Shown in pieces: positions 8,776 to 17,751 of a DNA stretch of 51,735 nt; the first letter of the stretch is position 1, and each line of letters starts with the position of its first letter. This stretch comes from Pirellula sp. GTDB taxonomy: Bacteria; Planctomycetota; Planctomycetia; Pirellulales; Pirellulaceae. Both the position numbers and the translations under genes were made by a program. The stretch spans positions 1 through 51,735 of the forward strand of contig JAIPFP010000008.1 in assembly GCA_021736575.1 (NCBI GenBank), given 5' to 3'. The notes beneath the pieces were generated by a model. That model searched no databases. It was not told the origin of the DNA and worked only from the letters and a program-made list of their open reading frames with translations.

Positions 8776-11220
8776 GTGAGTGATGACTTTGATTTTTCGT
8801 CGGGGATGCCATCGGACGAGATGGCACAATATCTGCAGATGTTCGTCGATGAAACATCGGAGCAACTCGATGCACTTGTGGACGTGCTCTTGGTGCTGGA
8901 GTCGAATCCAAGCAGTCCTAGTGAATTGAATGAGTCCTTTCGATTGATCCATTCGATCAAGGGGGCTGCCGCCATGATGGGCTTGGATAGCATCACGCTA
9001 TTGACTCATCATTTGGAGAACTACTTCGAGCGATTGCGGTCCGGAATCCAGGTACTCGATCGCCCGATGATGCAATTGATCTTGAAATGCGTCGATTTCC
9101 TCCGCGAGTCGACGGTAAAACTACGCGACGGAGAGCCCTTGAGGAGCTCACCGGATTTACTGGATGAACTCGTGAATCGCGAGAACTCACAAGAAGCATC
9201 CGCAGCGGTTGAAAGCAGATTGGACAGCCGTCATTCAACGGAAATCGCCGAAACGGTAGAACCCTTTGCAGTTAAAGAAACTGCAGATGAAGCAAGCCAA
9301 GCGAGCCAAGCAAGCCAAGCGAGCCAAGCGAGCCATAGTAATCAGCTTGTCGACAAACGACTCATTATCTATTTTGACCGCAATATCGAGCTCCCGGAAC
9401 TCAAGGCGGAATTGATCCTGGCTCGGGTGCGAGAGCTGGCGGAGATAACGCGGCTAAGTCCTGCCATCCAAGACATTGCAAGTTTAGTGGAACTGCGAAC
9501 GTTACAAATTTGGGTTCGGACGGTTCGAAGCGATGCCGAGCTCCGAGCGGTTGCGGAGGTTGTCGGGGTTGAACTCTTGGAAATCGACGCAGTTGAGTCG
9601 GAGACTTCCGTCCTAGTTGCAACGGACGCTGTTGGTTTCACCCCTACGGGTGTTGCTCCAGGCCTTCGGAATGAAATTTCGATGCCTCCCGTGGCAGCAA
9701 ACGCATTCACGGCACCGACTGAGCCTGTACCGTCAGTGGACGTTCCAACGCACACCTCCGAGGGTCCAAGCAAGGTGGCTGAAACCGTCAGGGTCGACAT
9801 ACAGCGACTGGATAAGCTGATGAATCTTGCGGGTGAATTGGTTGTCAATCGCGCTCGCTTTGTTCAGATAGCCCAGCAAATGAGCGAGACCTTTAAGAAA
9901 TCTGGCTTGCTCGGCAGCCTGCGAGATTTGTGCGATCAACTTCAAGAAAACCTGCTGGAGGATTCCAAAACCGCAGCGATCACCCATGATCAAGTCGTCA
10001 AGGCAGAGAAACGCCTTGAGCTACAAATGGGTATCAATACGATTCAGGAGCAGTTACAAGTACTCGAACATGGGCGTCGCAGTTTCCTTCAACTTCACGA
10101 AGCGATCGATCATTTTTCTAGAGTCTCCGATGGTTTGCAGCGCGGTGTGCTGGACACTCGGATGGTACCAGTGGGACCGTTATTCAACCGATTCAAGCGT
10201 ACGGTGCGGGATATCTCTGGCGAGCTCAACAAGTCAGTCAACTTCGTGATCCACGGTGAGAAGACAGAGCTAGACAAACGTATGATCGATGAGCTGGGAG
10301 ACCCTCTCGTTCACCTAGTTCGAAACGCAATCGATCATGGCCTGGAATCGGAAGATGTTCGGAAGAGCCGAGGTAAGCCAGGAGCAGGAACGTTGACGCT
10401 GGAGGCAGTTCACAGCGGCAACAATGTTCTGATTTACGTTCGCGACGACGGTGGCGGAATCAACGTCGAAAAGATTAAAAAGAGAGTTCTTGAGCGTGGG
10501 ATCGCGACATCTTCGGAACTAGAACACATGTCCGACCATGAGATTAGCCAATTCATTTGGTCGCCTGGCTTTAGCACGGCAGAAGTGGTGTCGGGTATTT
10601 CGGGGCGAGGCGTTGGGATGGATATTGTAAAGACACGTATCCGCGAACTCAGCGGAACCATCGAAGTCCATTCTGTATTCGGCCAAGGCACGACGTTCGT
10701 GATTCGATTGCCGTTAACTTTGGCCATCATTCGAAGTTTGCTATTCCAATTGAACGAAGGAATGTTCGCAGCTCCGATCGAGAATGTTCGAGAGATCGTT
10801 TCCGTGAGAGATCGAGATATCATTTCGGTACACGGTCGCAACTCAATTGAGGTGCGAGGCGAATTTATTCCGCTGATTGATATCGAGGACGTCTTCGACT
10901 GGCATAAGACGCGTTATGCTTATGAAGTGAATCAATCGGAAGTCGCTGCCAACGAATCGGATAGCTCCAGTGTCATCATACTTTCCACGATCAACAAAAA
11001 AATGGGCCTGTCGGTGTCCGCGTTGAGAGGATGTGAGAATCTCGTCGTGAAGTCGTTAGATGAGAACTTCACCCACATTCAGGGCTTGGCAGGGGCAAGT
11101 ATCCTTGGGGATGGATCGGTTTGTCTACTGCTTGACATCGTATCTTGTGTCGATCTGGCGCAGGAACGACTACGTGATCGAAAACGTGTCGCCAGGAAAA
11201 GGATTCAGCCTTCGTCATGA
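8776..11220 (+). CDS. cheA: Chemotaxis histidine kinase CheA
   Basis: 814 residues from GTG 8776, with AGAAAGGA 7 nt upstream. Domains in order: P1/Hpt with the phospho-accepting His59 in LIHSIKGAAAMMG; a linker with a nine-base tandem repeat (9292-9336) giving repeated QAS triplets; a P2-like region at about 192-275; dimerisation P3 (VDIQRLDKLMNLAGELVVNR onward); the kinase domain with the N box NAIDHGLE, then DDGGGI and GRGVGMDIV; and a C-terminal CheW-like domain (LFQLNEGMFAAPIENVREIV). There is no receiver domain. It phosphorylates CheY and CheB, and perhaps the PP2C-linked receiver downstream. Its stop overlaps the next start. Confidence 0.97.
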   Translation: MSDDFDFSSGMPSDEMAQYLQMFVDETSEQLDALVDVLLVLESNPSSPSELNESFRLIHSIKGAAAMMGLDSITLLTHHLENYFERLRSGIQVLDRPMMQLILKCVDFLRESTVKLRDGEPLRSSPDLLDELVNRENSQEASAAVESRLDSRHSTEIAETVEPFAVKETADEASQASQASQASQASHSNQLVDKRLIIYFDRNIELPELKAELILARVRELAEITRLSPAIQDIASLVELRTLQIWVRTVRSDAELRAVAEVVGVELLEIDAVESETSVLVATDAVGFTPTGVAPGLRNEISMPPVAANAFTAPTEPVPSVDVPTHTSEGPSKVAETVRVDIQRLDKLMNLAGELVVNRARFVQIAQQMSETFKKSGLLGSLRDLCDQLQENLLEDSKTAAITHDQVVKAEKRLELQMGINTIQEQLQVLEHGRRSFLQLHEAIDHFSRVSDGLQRGVLDTRMVPVGPLFNRFKRTVRDISGELNKSVNFVIHGEKTELDKRMIDELGDPLVHLVRNAIDHGLESEDVRKSRGKPGAGTLTLEAVHSGNNVLIYVRDDGGGINVEKIKKRVLERGIATSSELEHMSDHEISQFIWSPGFSTAEVVSGISGRGVGMDIVKTRIRELSGTIEVHSVFGQGTTFVIRLPLTLAIIRSLLFQLNEGMFAAPIENVREIVSVRDRDIISVHGRNSIEVRGEFIPLIDIEDVFDWHKTRYAYEVNQSEVAANESDSSSVIILSTINKKMGLSVSALRGCENLVVKSLDENFTHIQGLAGASILGDGSVCLLLDIVSCVDLAQERLRDRKRVARKRIQPSS
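9292..9336 (+). repeat. Nine-base tandem repeat inside cheA
   Basis: Five copies of GC(A/G)AGCCAA lie head to tail and encode a Gln-Ala-Ser repeat in the linker after the Hpt domain. Such repeats can change copy number by slippage without breaking the frame, altering linker length. Confidence 0.8.
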
Positions 11221-11891
11221 TGACACTATCTCAACCCCAAATGGAGCAGCTAACAGAGCTGTTTCGATGTGGTGCATCCGATGCATCACAGGCGTTATCG
11301 GTGTGGCTCGGACGTCATGCAAGTGTCTGTGTTGACCAGTTAAAGCAGTTAAGCCTTGACGAAGCAACAGAATCGCTTGGACCAGCCGACGCGACATTGT
11401 GCGCTTGCATCATGGGTGTGACAGGGGGAATTAGCGGGCAGATGCTTTTTTGCTTCGATGAGGAAAGTGGCCTTTTGCTGTGCGATCTACTTCTAGGCCG
11501 TGACGGTGTTGTAGGCCGTGACGGTGTTGCGACCGAGTGGGGAGAACTAGAGACTTCTTCGGCGATGGAAACTGCAAACATTGTCGGTTGTGCGTATCTA
11601 AACTCATTGGCGAATGCAATGCCAAGTTTCTCAAGTCCCGTTGCGGATTGCCTGGGGAAAACATCTCACGGTTGGGTTCCTACGCCGCCACAGTTCGTTC
11701 GCGATTTTGCGGCTTCGATTCTCCAGTTTGCGGTAATGAACCAAGCGACTGAATTTGACACCGTTCTGGTCGCTCAAACGAGATTTCAAATAGATGATCA
11801 GCCTGTCGCATGGACCTTGTTGTTGATTCCAGACGCAAACAGTTTGACTTCGATCATAAATTCAACGACAGCGCCGAGGCCTTTAGGGTGA
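11217..11891 (+). CDS. cheC: CheC-family CheY-P phosphatase-like protein
   Basis: 224 residues. CheC proteins remove phosphate from CheY-P and often bind CheD. The start overlaps the cheA stop (ATGA); a second ATG follows directly. The visible active-site element is SAMETANIVGCAYLNSLA, with the E-x2-N spacing of the CheC/FliY/CheX family; a second copy is not clear. An 18-bp tandem duplication (11494-11529) doubles the peptide GRDGV in a surface position ahead of this helix. The next gene is cheD and the two overlap by four bases, which supports the CheC call. A CheX-like role is the main alternative. Confidence 0.75.
   Translation: MMTLSQPQMEQLTELFRCGASDASQALSVWLGRHASVCVDQLKQLSLDEATESLGPADATLCACIMGVTGGISGQMLFCFDEESGLLLCDLLLGRDGVVGRDGVATEWGELETSSAMETANIVGCAYLNSLANAMPSFSSPVADCLGKTSHGWVPTPPQFVRDFAASILQFAVMNQATEFDTVLVAQTRFQIDDQPVAWTLLLIPDANSLTSIINSTTAPRPLG
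11494..11529 (+). repeat. 18-bp exact tandem duplication inside cheC
   Basis: TAGGCCGTGACGGTGTTG occurs twice in direct succession (11494-11511 and 11512-11529). It keeps the frame and adds six residues, and looks like a recent slippage event. Confidence 0.85.
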
Positions 11892-12382
11892 CGAACCTTG
11901 TTATAAAGGATGAGGATTTGGTCTCAATGGGTGGGATCGGCGTTCGCCGAGACGAGGGTATGCTGCGAACCTTGTTGGGCTCGTGTATTGGAGTCGCGTT
12001 GTACGAAAGGCGTTTGAAACTGGTCGGCTTGGCACATATTGTGATGCCTAATTCCATGGGGCGAACCGACGCATTGGGCAAGTATGCAGATACAGCGATA
12101 CCGGAAACAATTCGGCAACTATTAAAAGCGGCAAATGCGCAGCGACTCGAACTTTCTGCAAAGATTGCTGGCGGTGCGAACATGTTTGCCAACGTATCCA
12201 CTATCAGCAAAAACTCGATGGGTGAACAAAATACAGCAGCGGTGGAAAATGCCCTAAAGAAGTGTAACATTCCGATCACAGCAAGGCATTTAGGCGGCTC
12301 GTCAGGCAGGCGGATGGTCGTTCAACTTCCGACTGGAGTCGTTCAAATTCATGTCGTCGGACAAACTGTTGTTGAAATATAG
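11888..12382 (+). CDS. cheD: Chemoreceptor glutamine deamidase CheD
   Basis: 164 residues. Deamidates receptor glutamines to glutamates and, in several bacteria, forms a regulatory pair with CheC. I start at GTG 11888, which overlaps the cheC stop as GTGA and has GAGG 8 nt upstream. The frame reaches back to 11810, but that stretch would lie fully inside cheC. Key features are the catalytic Cys in MLRTLLGSCIGVALYER, the catalytic His in VGLAHIVMPNS, and KIAGGANMF. The length equals that of typical CheD. Confidence 0.93.
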   Translation: MTNLVIKDEDLVSMGGIGVRRDEGMLRTLLGSCIGVALYERRLKLVGLAHIVMPNSMGRTDALGKYADTAIPETIRQLLKAANAQRLELSAKIAGGANMFANVSTISKNSMGEQNTAAVENALKKCNIPITARHLGGSSGRRMVVQLPTGVVQIHVVGQTVVEI

Positions 12383-12418
12383 CGTGGGACTACCTAAGAT
12401 CACTAGACATGGCTCATC

Positions 12419-12787
12419 ATGAACAACCGAATCCTAATTGTCGATGACGCAATGATCATGCGTTTGAGAATTCGTGAGATTGCTGAGCAATCGGGCTGGG
12501 AAGTCGTTGGAGAAGCGGCGACGGGCCAGCAAGCCATTGAAATGTACATTTCGTTGAAACCGAGTTTGGTTACGATGGACATCGTGATGCCGAATTTGGA
12601 TGGAGTCGAGGCACTTCGGGCTATTCGCAGTTTGGATGCCACGGCCCGCATTTGTATGGTCAGCGCCTTGAATCAAAAAGAAAAACTGGCCGAGTGCATT
12701 CAGTTGGGCGCTATCGATTTCATCGTCAAGCCTTTTGATCGAGCCCGACTTCAGACTTTTTTTGAACGGCAAGGACGCCAGACATGA
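12419..12787 (+). CDS. cheY: CheY-type single-domain response regulator
   Basis: 122 residues, a bare receiver domain: acidic pocket Asp9/Asp10 (ILIVDDAM), phospho-acceptor Asp54 in TMDIVMPNLDG, Ser82 as the switch hydroxyl and Lys104 in VKPF. In a che operon it is most likely the output to a flagellar motor or type IV pili, or a phosphate sink. No flagellar gene is in the window, so the target is unknown. The stop overlaps the cheB start (ATGA). Confidence 0.93.
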   Translation: MNNRILIVDDAMIMRLRIREIAEQSGWEVVGEAATGQQAIEMYISLKPSLVTMDIVMPNLDGVEALRAIRSLDATARICMVSALNQKEKLAECIQLGAIDFIVKPFDRARLQTFFERQGRQT

Positions 12788-13827
12788 CGTTGCGAGTATT
12801 GATTGTTGATGATTCGGCTTTGTACCGTCAGCTCGTCAAGAACGTATTGCGAGACATTCCAGGAGTCGAAGTCGTTGGGCTAGCGAAAACGGGTGCCGAA
12901 GCGCTACAGAAGCTTGCAGAGTGCAATCCGCACTTGCTAACACTGGATGTTCAAATGCCCGACATGGACGGTCTCGAAGTATTGCATGCTTTGAAAAAAA
13001 TACGCTCGTCGGTAAAAGCGATTATGTTGAGCAGCTTAACCGGACAAGGGGCGCAAGTGACGACCGACGCATTGTTGGCGGGTGCTTTCGATTTTATCCA
13101 GAAGCCCAACAGCAATGACGCTAGCGCCAACCGAATTTCGCTTCTGGAATCGCTGAGCGATAAAATCGGTGCGTTTCAGGAGAGCCTGGAAATCAAGTTG
13201 CCTCGTCGAGCTCCGACGACCATCGCGGAGCCAACCGCGCGTCGAGGGCGAATTGCCGCCGTTGTCATCGGCTCATCAACGGGCGGTCCAGTCGCTTTGC
13301 GCGAAGTGCTGCCCAAGTTGCCATCGACATTGAAGGTGCCGATATTTGTGGTTCAGCATATGCCAGCCCGATATACCAAGTCATTGTCAGATCGCTTGAA
13401 TGAATCGAGTATACTCCCGATCCAGGAAGCTTTCGATGGGATGAAAATAGAGCCAAACATGGTTTACATCGCACCCGGTGGACTTCAGATGCGTATCAGC
13501 AAGTCGCCAAAGGGTCCAGTCATCAAAATAGTTGACGATCCTCCAGAAAACAATTGTCGGCCTGCTGTCGACTATCTCTTTCGGTCGGCGGCGGAAGTGT
13601 ACGGCGGCAACTTGATGGCAGTCATCCTGACCGGTATGGGACGCGATGGAACAGAAGGTTGCCGTATCATTAAACAGCTTGGTGGTTCCGTCATCGCTCA
13701 ACATCCCGACGGCTGCGTCGTCTATGGTATGCCTAAAGCGGTAGTCGAAGAGCAGCTAGCAGATCGTGTTGTACCTCTTGAAAAGATTGCGTCTTGGATC
13801 GTGCGCATCGTGGAGTCCAAAGAATGA
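12784..13827 (+). CDS. cheB: Chemotaxis response regulator and methylesterase CheB
   Basis: 347 residues. An N-terminal receiver (VLIVDDSALYRQLVKNVL, phospho-acceptor in LLTLDVQMPDMDG, Lys in IQKP) is joined to a C-terminal methylesterase that removes receptor methyl esters. The catalytic triad is visible: Ser in VVIGSSTGGP, His in FVVQHMPARYT and Asp in VILTGMGRDGTEG. Length matches CheB (about 350). It overlaps both neighbours by four bases, so translation of cheY, cheB and the phosphatase gene is probably coupled. Confidence 0.97.
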   Translation: MTLRVLIVDDSALYRQLVKNVLRDIPGVEVVGLAKTGAEALQKLAECNPHLLTLDVQMPDMDGLEVLHALKKIRSSVKAIMLSSLTGQGAQVTTDALLAGAFDFIQKPNSNDASANRISLLESLSDKIGAFQESLEIKLPRRAPTTIAEPTARRGRIAAVVIGSSTGGPVALREVLPKLPSTLKVPIFVVQHMPARYTKSLSDRLNESSILPIQEAFDGMKIEPNMVYIAPGGLQMRISKSPKGPVIKIVDDPPENNCRPAVDYLFRSAAEVYGGNLMAVILTGMGRDGTEGCRIIKQLGGSVIAQHPDGCVVYGMPKAVVEEQLADRVVPLEKIASWIVRIVESKE

Positions 13828-15224
13828 ACAAGCTACAAACCAAAGCGATTATCGTGATCGCAGAAGACAGTCGCGTACAGGGTAAGGTGCTGCAACAACG
13901 TCTCACCGTCGCTGGCTATGAAGCCTATATTGGCTTGAACGGAGCGATTGCCCTGGATCTTGTTAAACAACATCGACCAGATGTTGTCGTATCCGACATC
14001 GAAATGCCTGAAATGACAGGTTATGAACTTTGCCGAGCCATCAAGCAAGATCCCGAATTACGCCACACGCCGGTGATTTTACTTTCCACGCTGGCAGAAG
14101 CGGAGGATATTATTCGAGGACTCGATGCGGGAGCGGACAACTATATCACCAAGCCATTCGATACGAACTACCTCATCTCTCGAATTGAAGCACTTCGTTC
14201 AACTCCTCTCGCCGATGCGGAGAAGGAGACAGCAAACTCCGAAATATCTGTGACATTGGGTGGGCGAGCGTACAAAGTCAAGTCTGGGCGTCAACAAACC
14301 CTAAACCTTTTGGTGTCTACCTTTGAGAATGCAGTTGGCAAAAACAAAGAGTTGCACAGGAGCAATGAACAGCTAATTCTTGCCAAGGAGAAACTCTCGG
14401 CCTGGAACGCGCAGCTCGAATCGCTGAATAATCGCTTAAGCGAATTGAACACCCGAATGACACGGGATTTAGAGGCGGCTGCGAAAGTACAGCAATCGCT
14501 TTTGCCTAATGAGCCAGTCGAGATACCTCAGCTATTGATCCAATGGAACTACACACCTTGCGAGGAGCTTGCTGGCGATTTCCTAAACTACGCCAAGCTT
14601 GATGACAACACCCTTGCTCTCTACGTTGTGGACGTAAGCGGGCACGGAGCGGCATCGGCGTTGCTTGCCGTTGCCATCGGCCGGGTACTCAGTTCGGTTG
14701 TATCTGCTACATCGTTGCTGGTTCGTCAAGATCCATTTACAGGGAACCGGTTGGTGACGGCACCGATAACCGTACTTGGTGAGCTGAATCGACGATTCCC
14801 AATGGACAGCCAAGGTGGCTTGCACTTTACCATTCTGTATGGACTGCTGGATTTGCGAACCAAGCTATTCCGCTATGCCTGTGGAGGGCACCCACAGCCA
14901 GTTCTGCTTCGGAGAGGCGAAGCGGCTCGATTTGCGGAAGGGGAAGGGTTCGCGGTCGGTTGGTTTGACGACATCGAGTTTGAAGAGTTTACCTTGCAAC
15001 TCGAATCAGGCGACCGACTGTATCTTTACTCCGACGGAGTACCTGAAGCGATGGATGCAAACCTCGAGCAGTTGACGAACGAAAAAATGTTGGCGGAACT
15101 TGACGCGACCAGCAAACTGCCTTTAACTGAGCAAGTCCAGCATTTGCGAAAAATCGTCGATCAGTGGTGCAAGCCACACGGACCGAGAGACGACGTATCG
15201 ATCCTTGCGACCGAAATTCTCTAA
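13824..15224 (+). CDS. Receiver domain fused to PP2C/SpoIIE-type phosphatase
   Basis: 466 residues from ATG 13824 (overlapping the cheB stop); the longer frame from 13794 lies inside cheB. The N-terminal receiver has AEDSRVQGK and VVSDIEMPEMTGYELC plus Lys in ITKPFD. A coiled-coil linker (about 160-220: EKLSAWNAQLESLNNRLSEL) leads to the phosphatase: AAKVQQSLLPNE, GDFLNYAKLDDNTLALYVVD, VSGHGAASALLAVAIGR, YACGGHPQPVLL, YSDGVPEAMD and a closing RDDVSILATEI. RsbU/RssB-like proteins of this layout dephosphorylate anti-sigma-factor antagonists. Its place at the end of the che operon suggests the CheA signal also drives a partner-switching output. Confidence 0.9.
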   Translation: MNKLQTKAIIVIAEDSRVQGKVLQQRLTVAGYEAYIGLNGAIALDLVKQHRPDVVVSDIEMPEMTGYELCRAIKQDPELRHTPVILLSTLAEAEDIIRGLDAGADNYITKPFDTNYLISRIEALRSTPLADAEKETANSEISVTLGGRAYKVKSGRQQTLNLLVSTFENAVGKNKELHRSNEQLILAKEKLSAWNAQLESLNNRLSELNTRMTRDLEAAAKVQQSLLPNEPVEIPQLLIQWNYTPCEELAGDFLNYAKLDDNTLALYVVDVSGHGAASALLAVAIGRVLSSVVSATSLLVRQDPFTGNRLVTAPITVLGELNRRFPMDSQGGLHFTILYGLLDLRTKLFRYACGGHPQPVLLRRGEAARFAEGEGFAVGWFDDIEFEEFTLQLESGDRLYLYSDGVPEAMDANLEQLTNEKMLAELDATSKLPLTEQVQHLRKIVDQWCKPHGPRDDVSILATEIL

Positions 15225-15393
15225 AGGGAAACGCACTCGTGGAGATGTCTAGAGCGTGATCTAGCAAGTTCGCGATGAGCGCACCTGGGTGAGGATTCAT
15301 TAGCGACTTGATGGATGCAAATCAAACGAACACAGCAGTGCTGCCAAGCGCTTAGTGGGCTAGACAATTTCGTTTCTTGTGAGATTCTACTGC

Positions 15394-16413
15394 ATGCTAT
15401 TTACATCGCTCGACTGGGAAAGATCCGGCAAACAGCAGGGATTTCTTCAAATCCCTTACTCGCACAATCTCGGTGGGTGGGCGAATGTGATGATTCCTGT
15501 TACATCGGTCGCGAACGGACAAGGGCCGACCGTTCTGGTGCTAGGTGGAAATCATGGGGATGAGTACCAAGGCCAAATTGCAGCCATGAAATTGGCCAGA
15601 GAATTGACCCCCGATATGGTAACAGGCCGCATCGTCCTTATTCCATCGTTGAATTTTCCTGCGGCTCGTACCGCAACTCGTTTGTCTCCGCTCGACGGAA
15701 TGAACATGAATCGGGCCTTTCCCGGCCAACCAGAGGGAAATGTGACGAGCCAGATCGCGCACTATTTAACGACGATTCTGTTCCCAATGAGTGATGTCGT
15801 CATCGATATTCATTCCGGTGGTCGCAGTATGGAATTCGTTCCTTGTTCACACATGCATCTTGTTCCCGACCTTGAACAACGCGAGAAGATGCTTGCCGCC
15901 ATGTTGGCTTGGAACACGGATTTCTCTTTTCTCTATGCGGACATCGCTGGCTCAGGGTTGCTCCCTGTCGAGGCGGAGAACCAGGGGAAGATCGTCGTTA
16001 CAACGGAACTCGGTGGGGGTGAAGGAGTTTCTGCCAGTGTACATCGGATTGCACAAACGGGATTGCGAAACGTCTTGGTCCATGTCGGCGTACTCAAGGG
16101 GACCCAGGCCACGCGCCATGGTCTTGGAAAGCCGCCGACGATTCTCACCCAAGCCTTGAATCGAGACGATTACCTCTTGGCTCCAGAATCTGGTGTATTC
16201 GAGATCGAGGTGGATCTCGGAGCGCCTGTGAACGTTGGTGACAGGATAGGAACCATCCACCATTTAGAACGCCCAGATCGCGTTCCCGAACCGATAGTGG
16301 CCCGTAGTGCGGGATTCCTGATCACGGCACGTGTGCCATGCCTCACCCAGCAAGGTGACTGTGTCGCCGTGATTGCCAAGCAAGTGAGCATCGCTGAGGT
16401 ACTCCGTGCATGA
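15394..16413 (+). CDS. AstE/AspA-family zinc deacylase (DoeB-like)
   Basis: 339 residues from ATG 15394; a GTG at 15379 is an alternative. Members remove acyl groups from N-acyl amino acids (succinylglutamate, N-acetylaspartate, N-acetyl-diaminobutyrate) using one zinc. The zinc motif GGNHGDEYQG and the third ligand in VVIDIHSGG are present, and a C-terminal beta domain (about 255-335: LLAPESGVFEIEVDLGAPV) resembles the barrel of the DoeB-like branch. The substrate cannot be told from sequence. The gene overlaps the transporter gene by ATGA and heads a four-gene operon, so it probably acts on an imported compound. Confidence 0.85.
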   Translation: MLFTSLDWERSGKQQGFLQIPYSHNLGGWANVMIPVTSVANGQGPTVLVLGGNHGDEYQGQIAAMKLARELTPDMVTGRIVLIPSLNFPAARTATRLSPLDGMNMNRAFPGQPEGNVTSQIAHYLTTILFPMSDVVIDIHSGGRSMEFVPCSHMHLVPDLEQREKMLAAMLAWNTDFSFLYADIAGSGLLPVEAENQGKIVVTTELGGGEGVSASVHRIAQTGLRNVLVHVGVLKGTQATRHGLGKPPTILTQALNRDDYLLAPESGVFEIEVDLGAPVNVGDRIGTIHHLERPDRVPEPIVARSAGFLITARVPCLTQQGDCVAVIAKQVSIAEVLRA

Positions 16414-17717
16414 GCAAAGCACTGCCCGACGAACGAGAGGTATTCCGAAGTGCAACCGCTGGCGAACCCGCCCAACCGTCGCCCCCGGTTGCGATAACGA
16501 TGGACGCGATTCTCTTGCTGGCGTTTATGTGGTTTGCGTATTTTTTAAATTATTGCGATCGCCAAGCTGTTTTTGCCATGTTTCCGTCGTTGAAGACGGA
16601 CCTTGCAATGACGGATCAGCAACTGGGGTTAACTGGGACCGTTTTTCTTTGGGTTTACGCATTTGGCTGCCCCGTGGCCGGACACATTGGTGACCGTATC
16701 TCGAAACGGATCCTGGTCGTGTTGAGCCTGATCATCTGGAGCCTCGTGACAGTAGCCACGGGGTTTGCACGCTCTGGACTCGACCTGTTGAGTTTACGCG
16801 CTGCCATGGGGATTTCCGAATCCCTGTTCATGCCCGTCGCGATCGCGCTGACGGCAAGTGCGTTTGCACCAGCGCTCCGATCTCGATCTATAGCAATACT
16901 GACGACCGCTCAGATTGCTGGTACTGTGGTTGGCAGTTGGTTTGGGGGATGGATGGCAGATCGAGGCGCATGGCGAGGAGCATTTTTTGTATTGGGCGGA
17001 ATTGGACTTTTGTATGCTACGCCTTACTTCCTGTTTCTTCGCAGAATGCGTGTCGACGACGGTTCCTTGCAGAAAGTGAAAGGTGAACCGTTCCGACTTG
17101 TCTCACTCGTTCGGATTTCGACTTACCAAATCCTGTGCGTTGTCTTTCCTGTCTTTGTATTTGGTCTGTGGTTGTTGTATGGTTGGCTACCTTCCTTTCT
17201 CCATGACAAATTTTCACTTAGCCAATCGGAAGCAGCGCTCAATGCGGCCCTTTTTCTACAGGGCAGTACGGCCGTGGGATTGCTGGGTGGTGGTTTTTTG
17301 GCCGATATGTTGTTGCGGTTGACCAAAGCTTCGAGATATTGGCTGATGATCATGAGTTTGATTCTCTGCGCACCGAGTCTTCACGCGATTGGAAGCTGCG
17401 AATCGCTGCAAGCATTGAGATTTGCGGCAGTTGCTTTCGGCCTATCGAGCGGACTCTTTATGGGAAATATCTTCCCCGCAGCGTTTGAAGTCGTTCCAAA
17501 GAATTCTCGCGCTACGGCGGTCGGAATTCTTAATTTGTTTGGCGGGCTGATGTCGGGCTTTGCGACGTTGTTCGGTGGACTTTGGAAGTCGACACTCGGG
17601 ATCGACGGACTGATGACACTCACTGCGATTGCCTATTTCGCTGCGGGACTACTGCTGATCTATGGGGTTTATCGGTTGTTTCCGAATGATTATCGTATCG
17701 CAGATTACGCAGATTAA
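16410..17717 (+). CDS. MFS transporter
   Basis: 435 residues with about 12 hydrophobic segments after a 27-residue cytoplasmic N-terminus. The loop between helices 2 and 3 carries the MFS signature form GHIGDRISKRILVV, and the matching motif in the second half is LADMLLRLTKASRY. The start of helix 1 (WFAYFLNYCDRQAVFAMFPS) resembles the anion:cation symporter/sugar-acid group (NYxDR). It sits in an operon with a deacylase, an M81 peptidase and an enolase-superfamily enzyme, so uptake of an organic acid or N-acyl compound is likely. Confidence 0.88.
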   Translation: MSKALPDEREVFRSATAGEPAQPSPPVAITMDAILLLAFMWFAYFLNYCDRQAVFAMFPSLKTDLAMTDQQLGLTGTVFLWVYAFGCPVAGHIGDRISKRILVVLSLIIWSLVTVATGFARSGLDLLSLRAAMGISESLFMPVAIALTASAFAPALRSRSIAILTTAQIAGTVVGSWFGGWMADRGAWRGAFFVLGGIGLLYATPYFLFLRRMRVDDGSLQKVKGEPFRLVSLVRISTYQILCVVFPVFVFGLWLLYGWLPSFLHDKFSLSQSEAALNAALFLQGSTAVGLLGGGFLADMLLRLTKASRYWLMIMSLILCAPSLHAIGSCESLQALRFAAVAFGLSSGLFMGNIFPAAFEVVPKNSRATAVGILNLFGGLMSGFATLFGGLWKSTLGIDGLMTLTAIAYFAAGLLLIYGVYRLFPNDYRIADYAD

Positions 17718-17751
17718 ACCGTATGGCAGATCAACCGAGAAAGGGATCATG

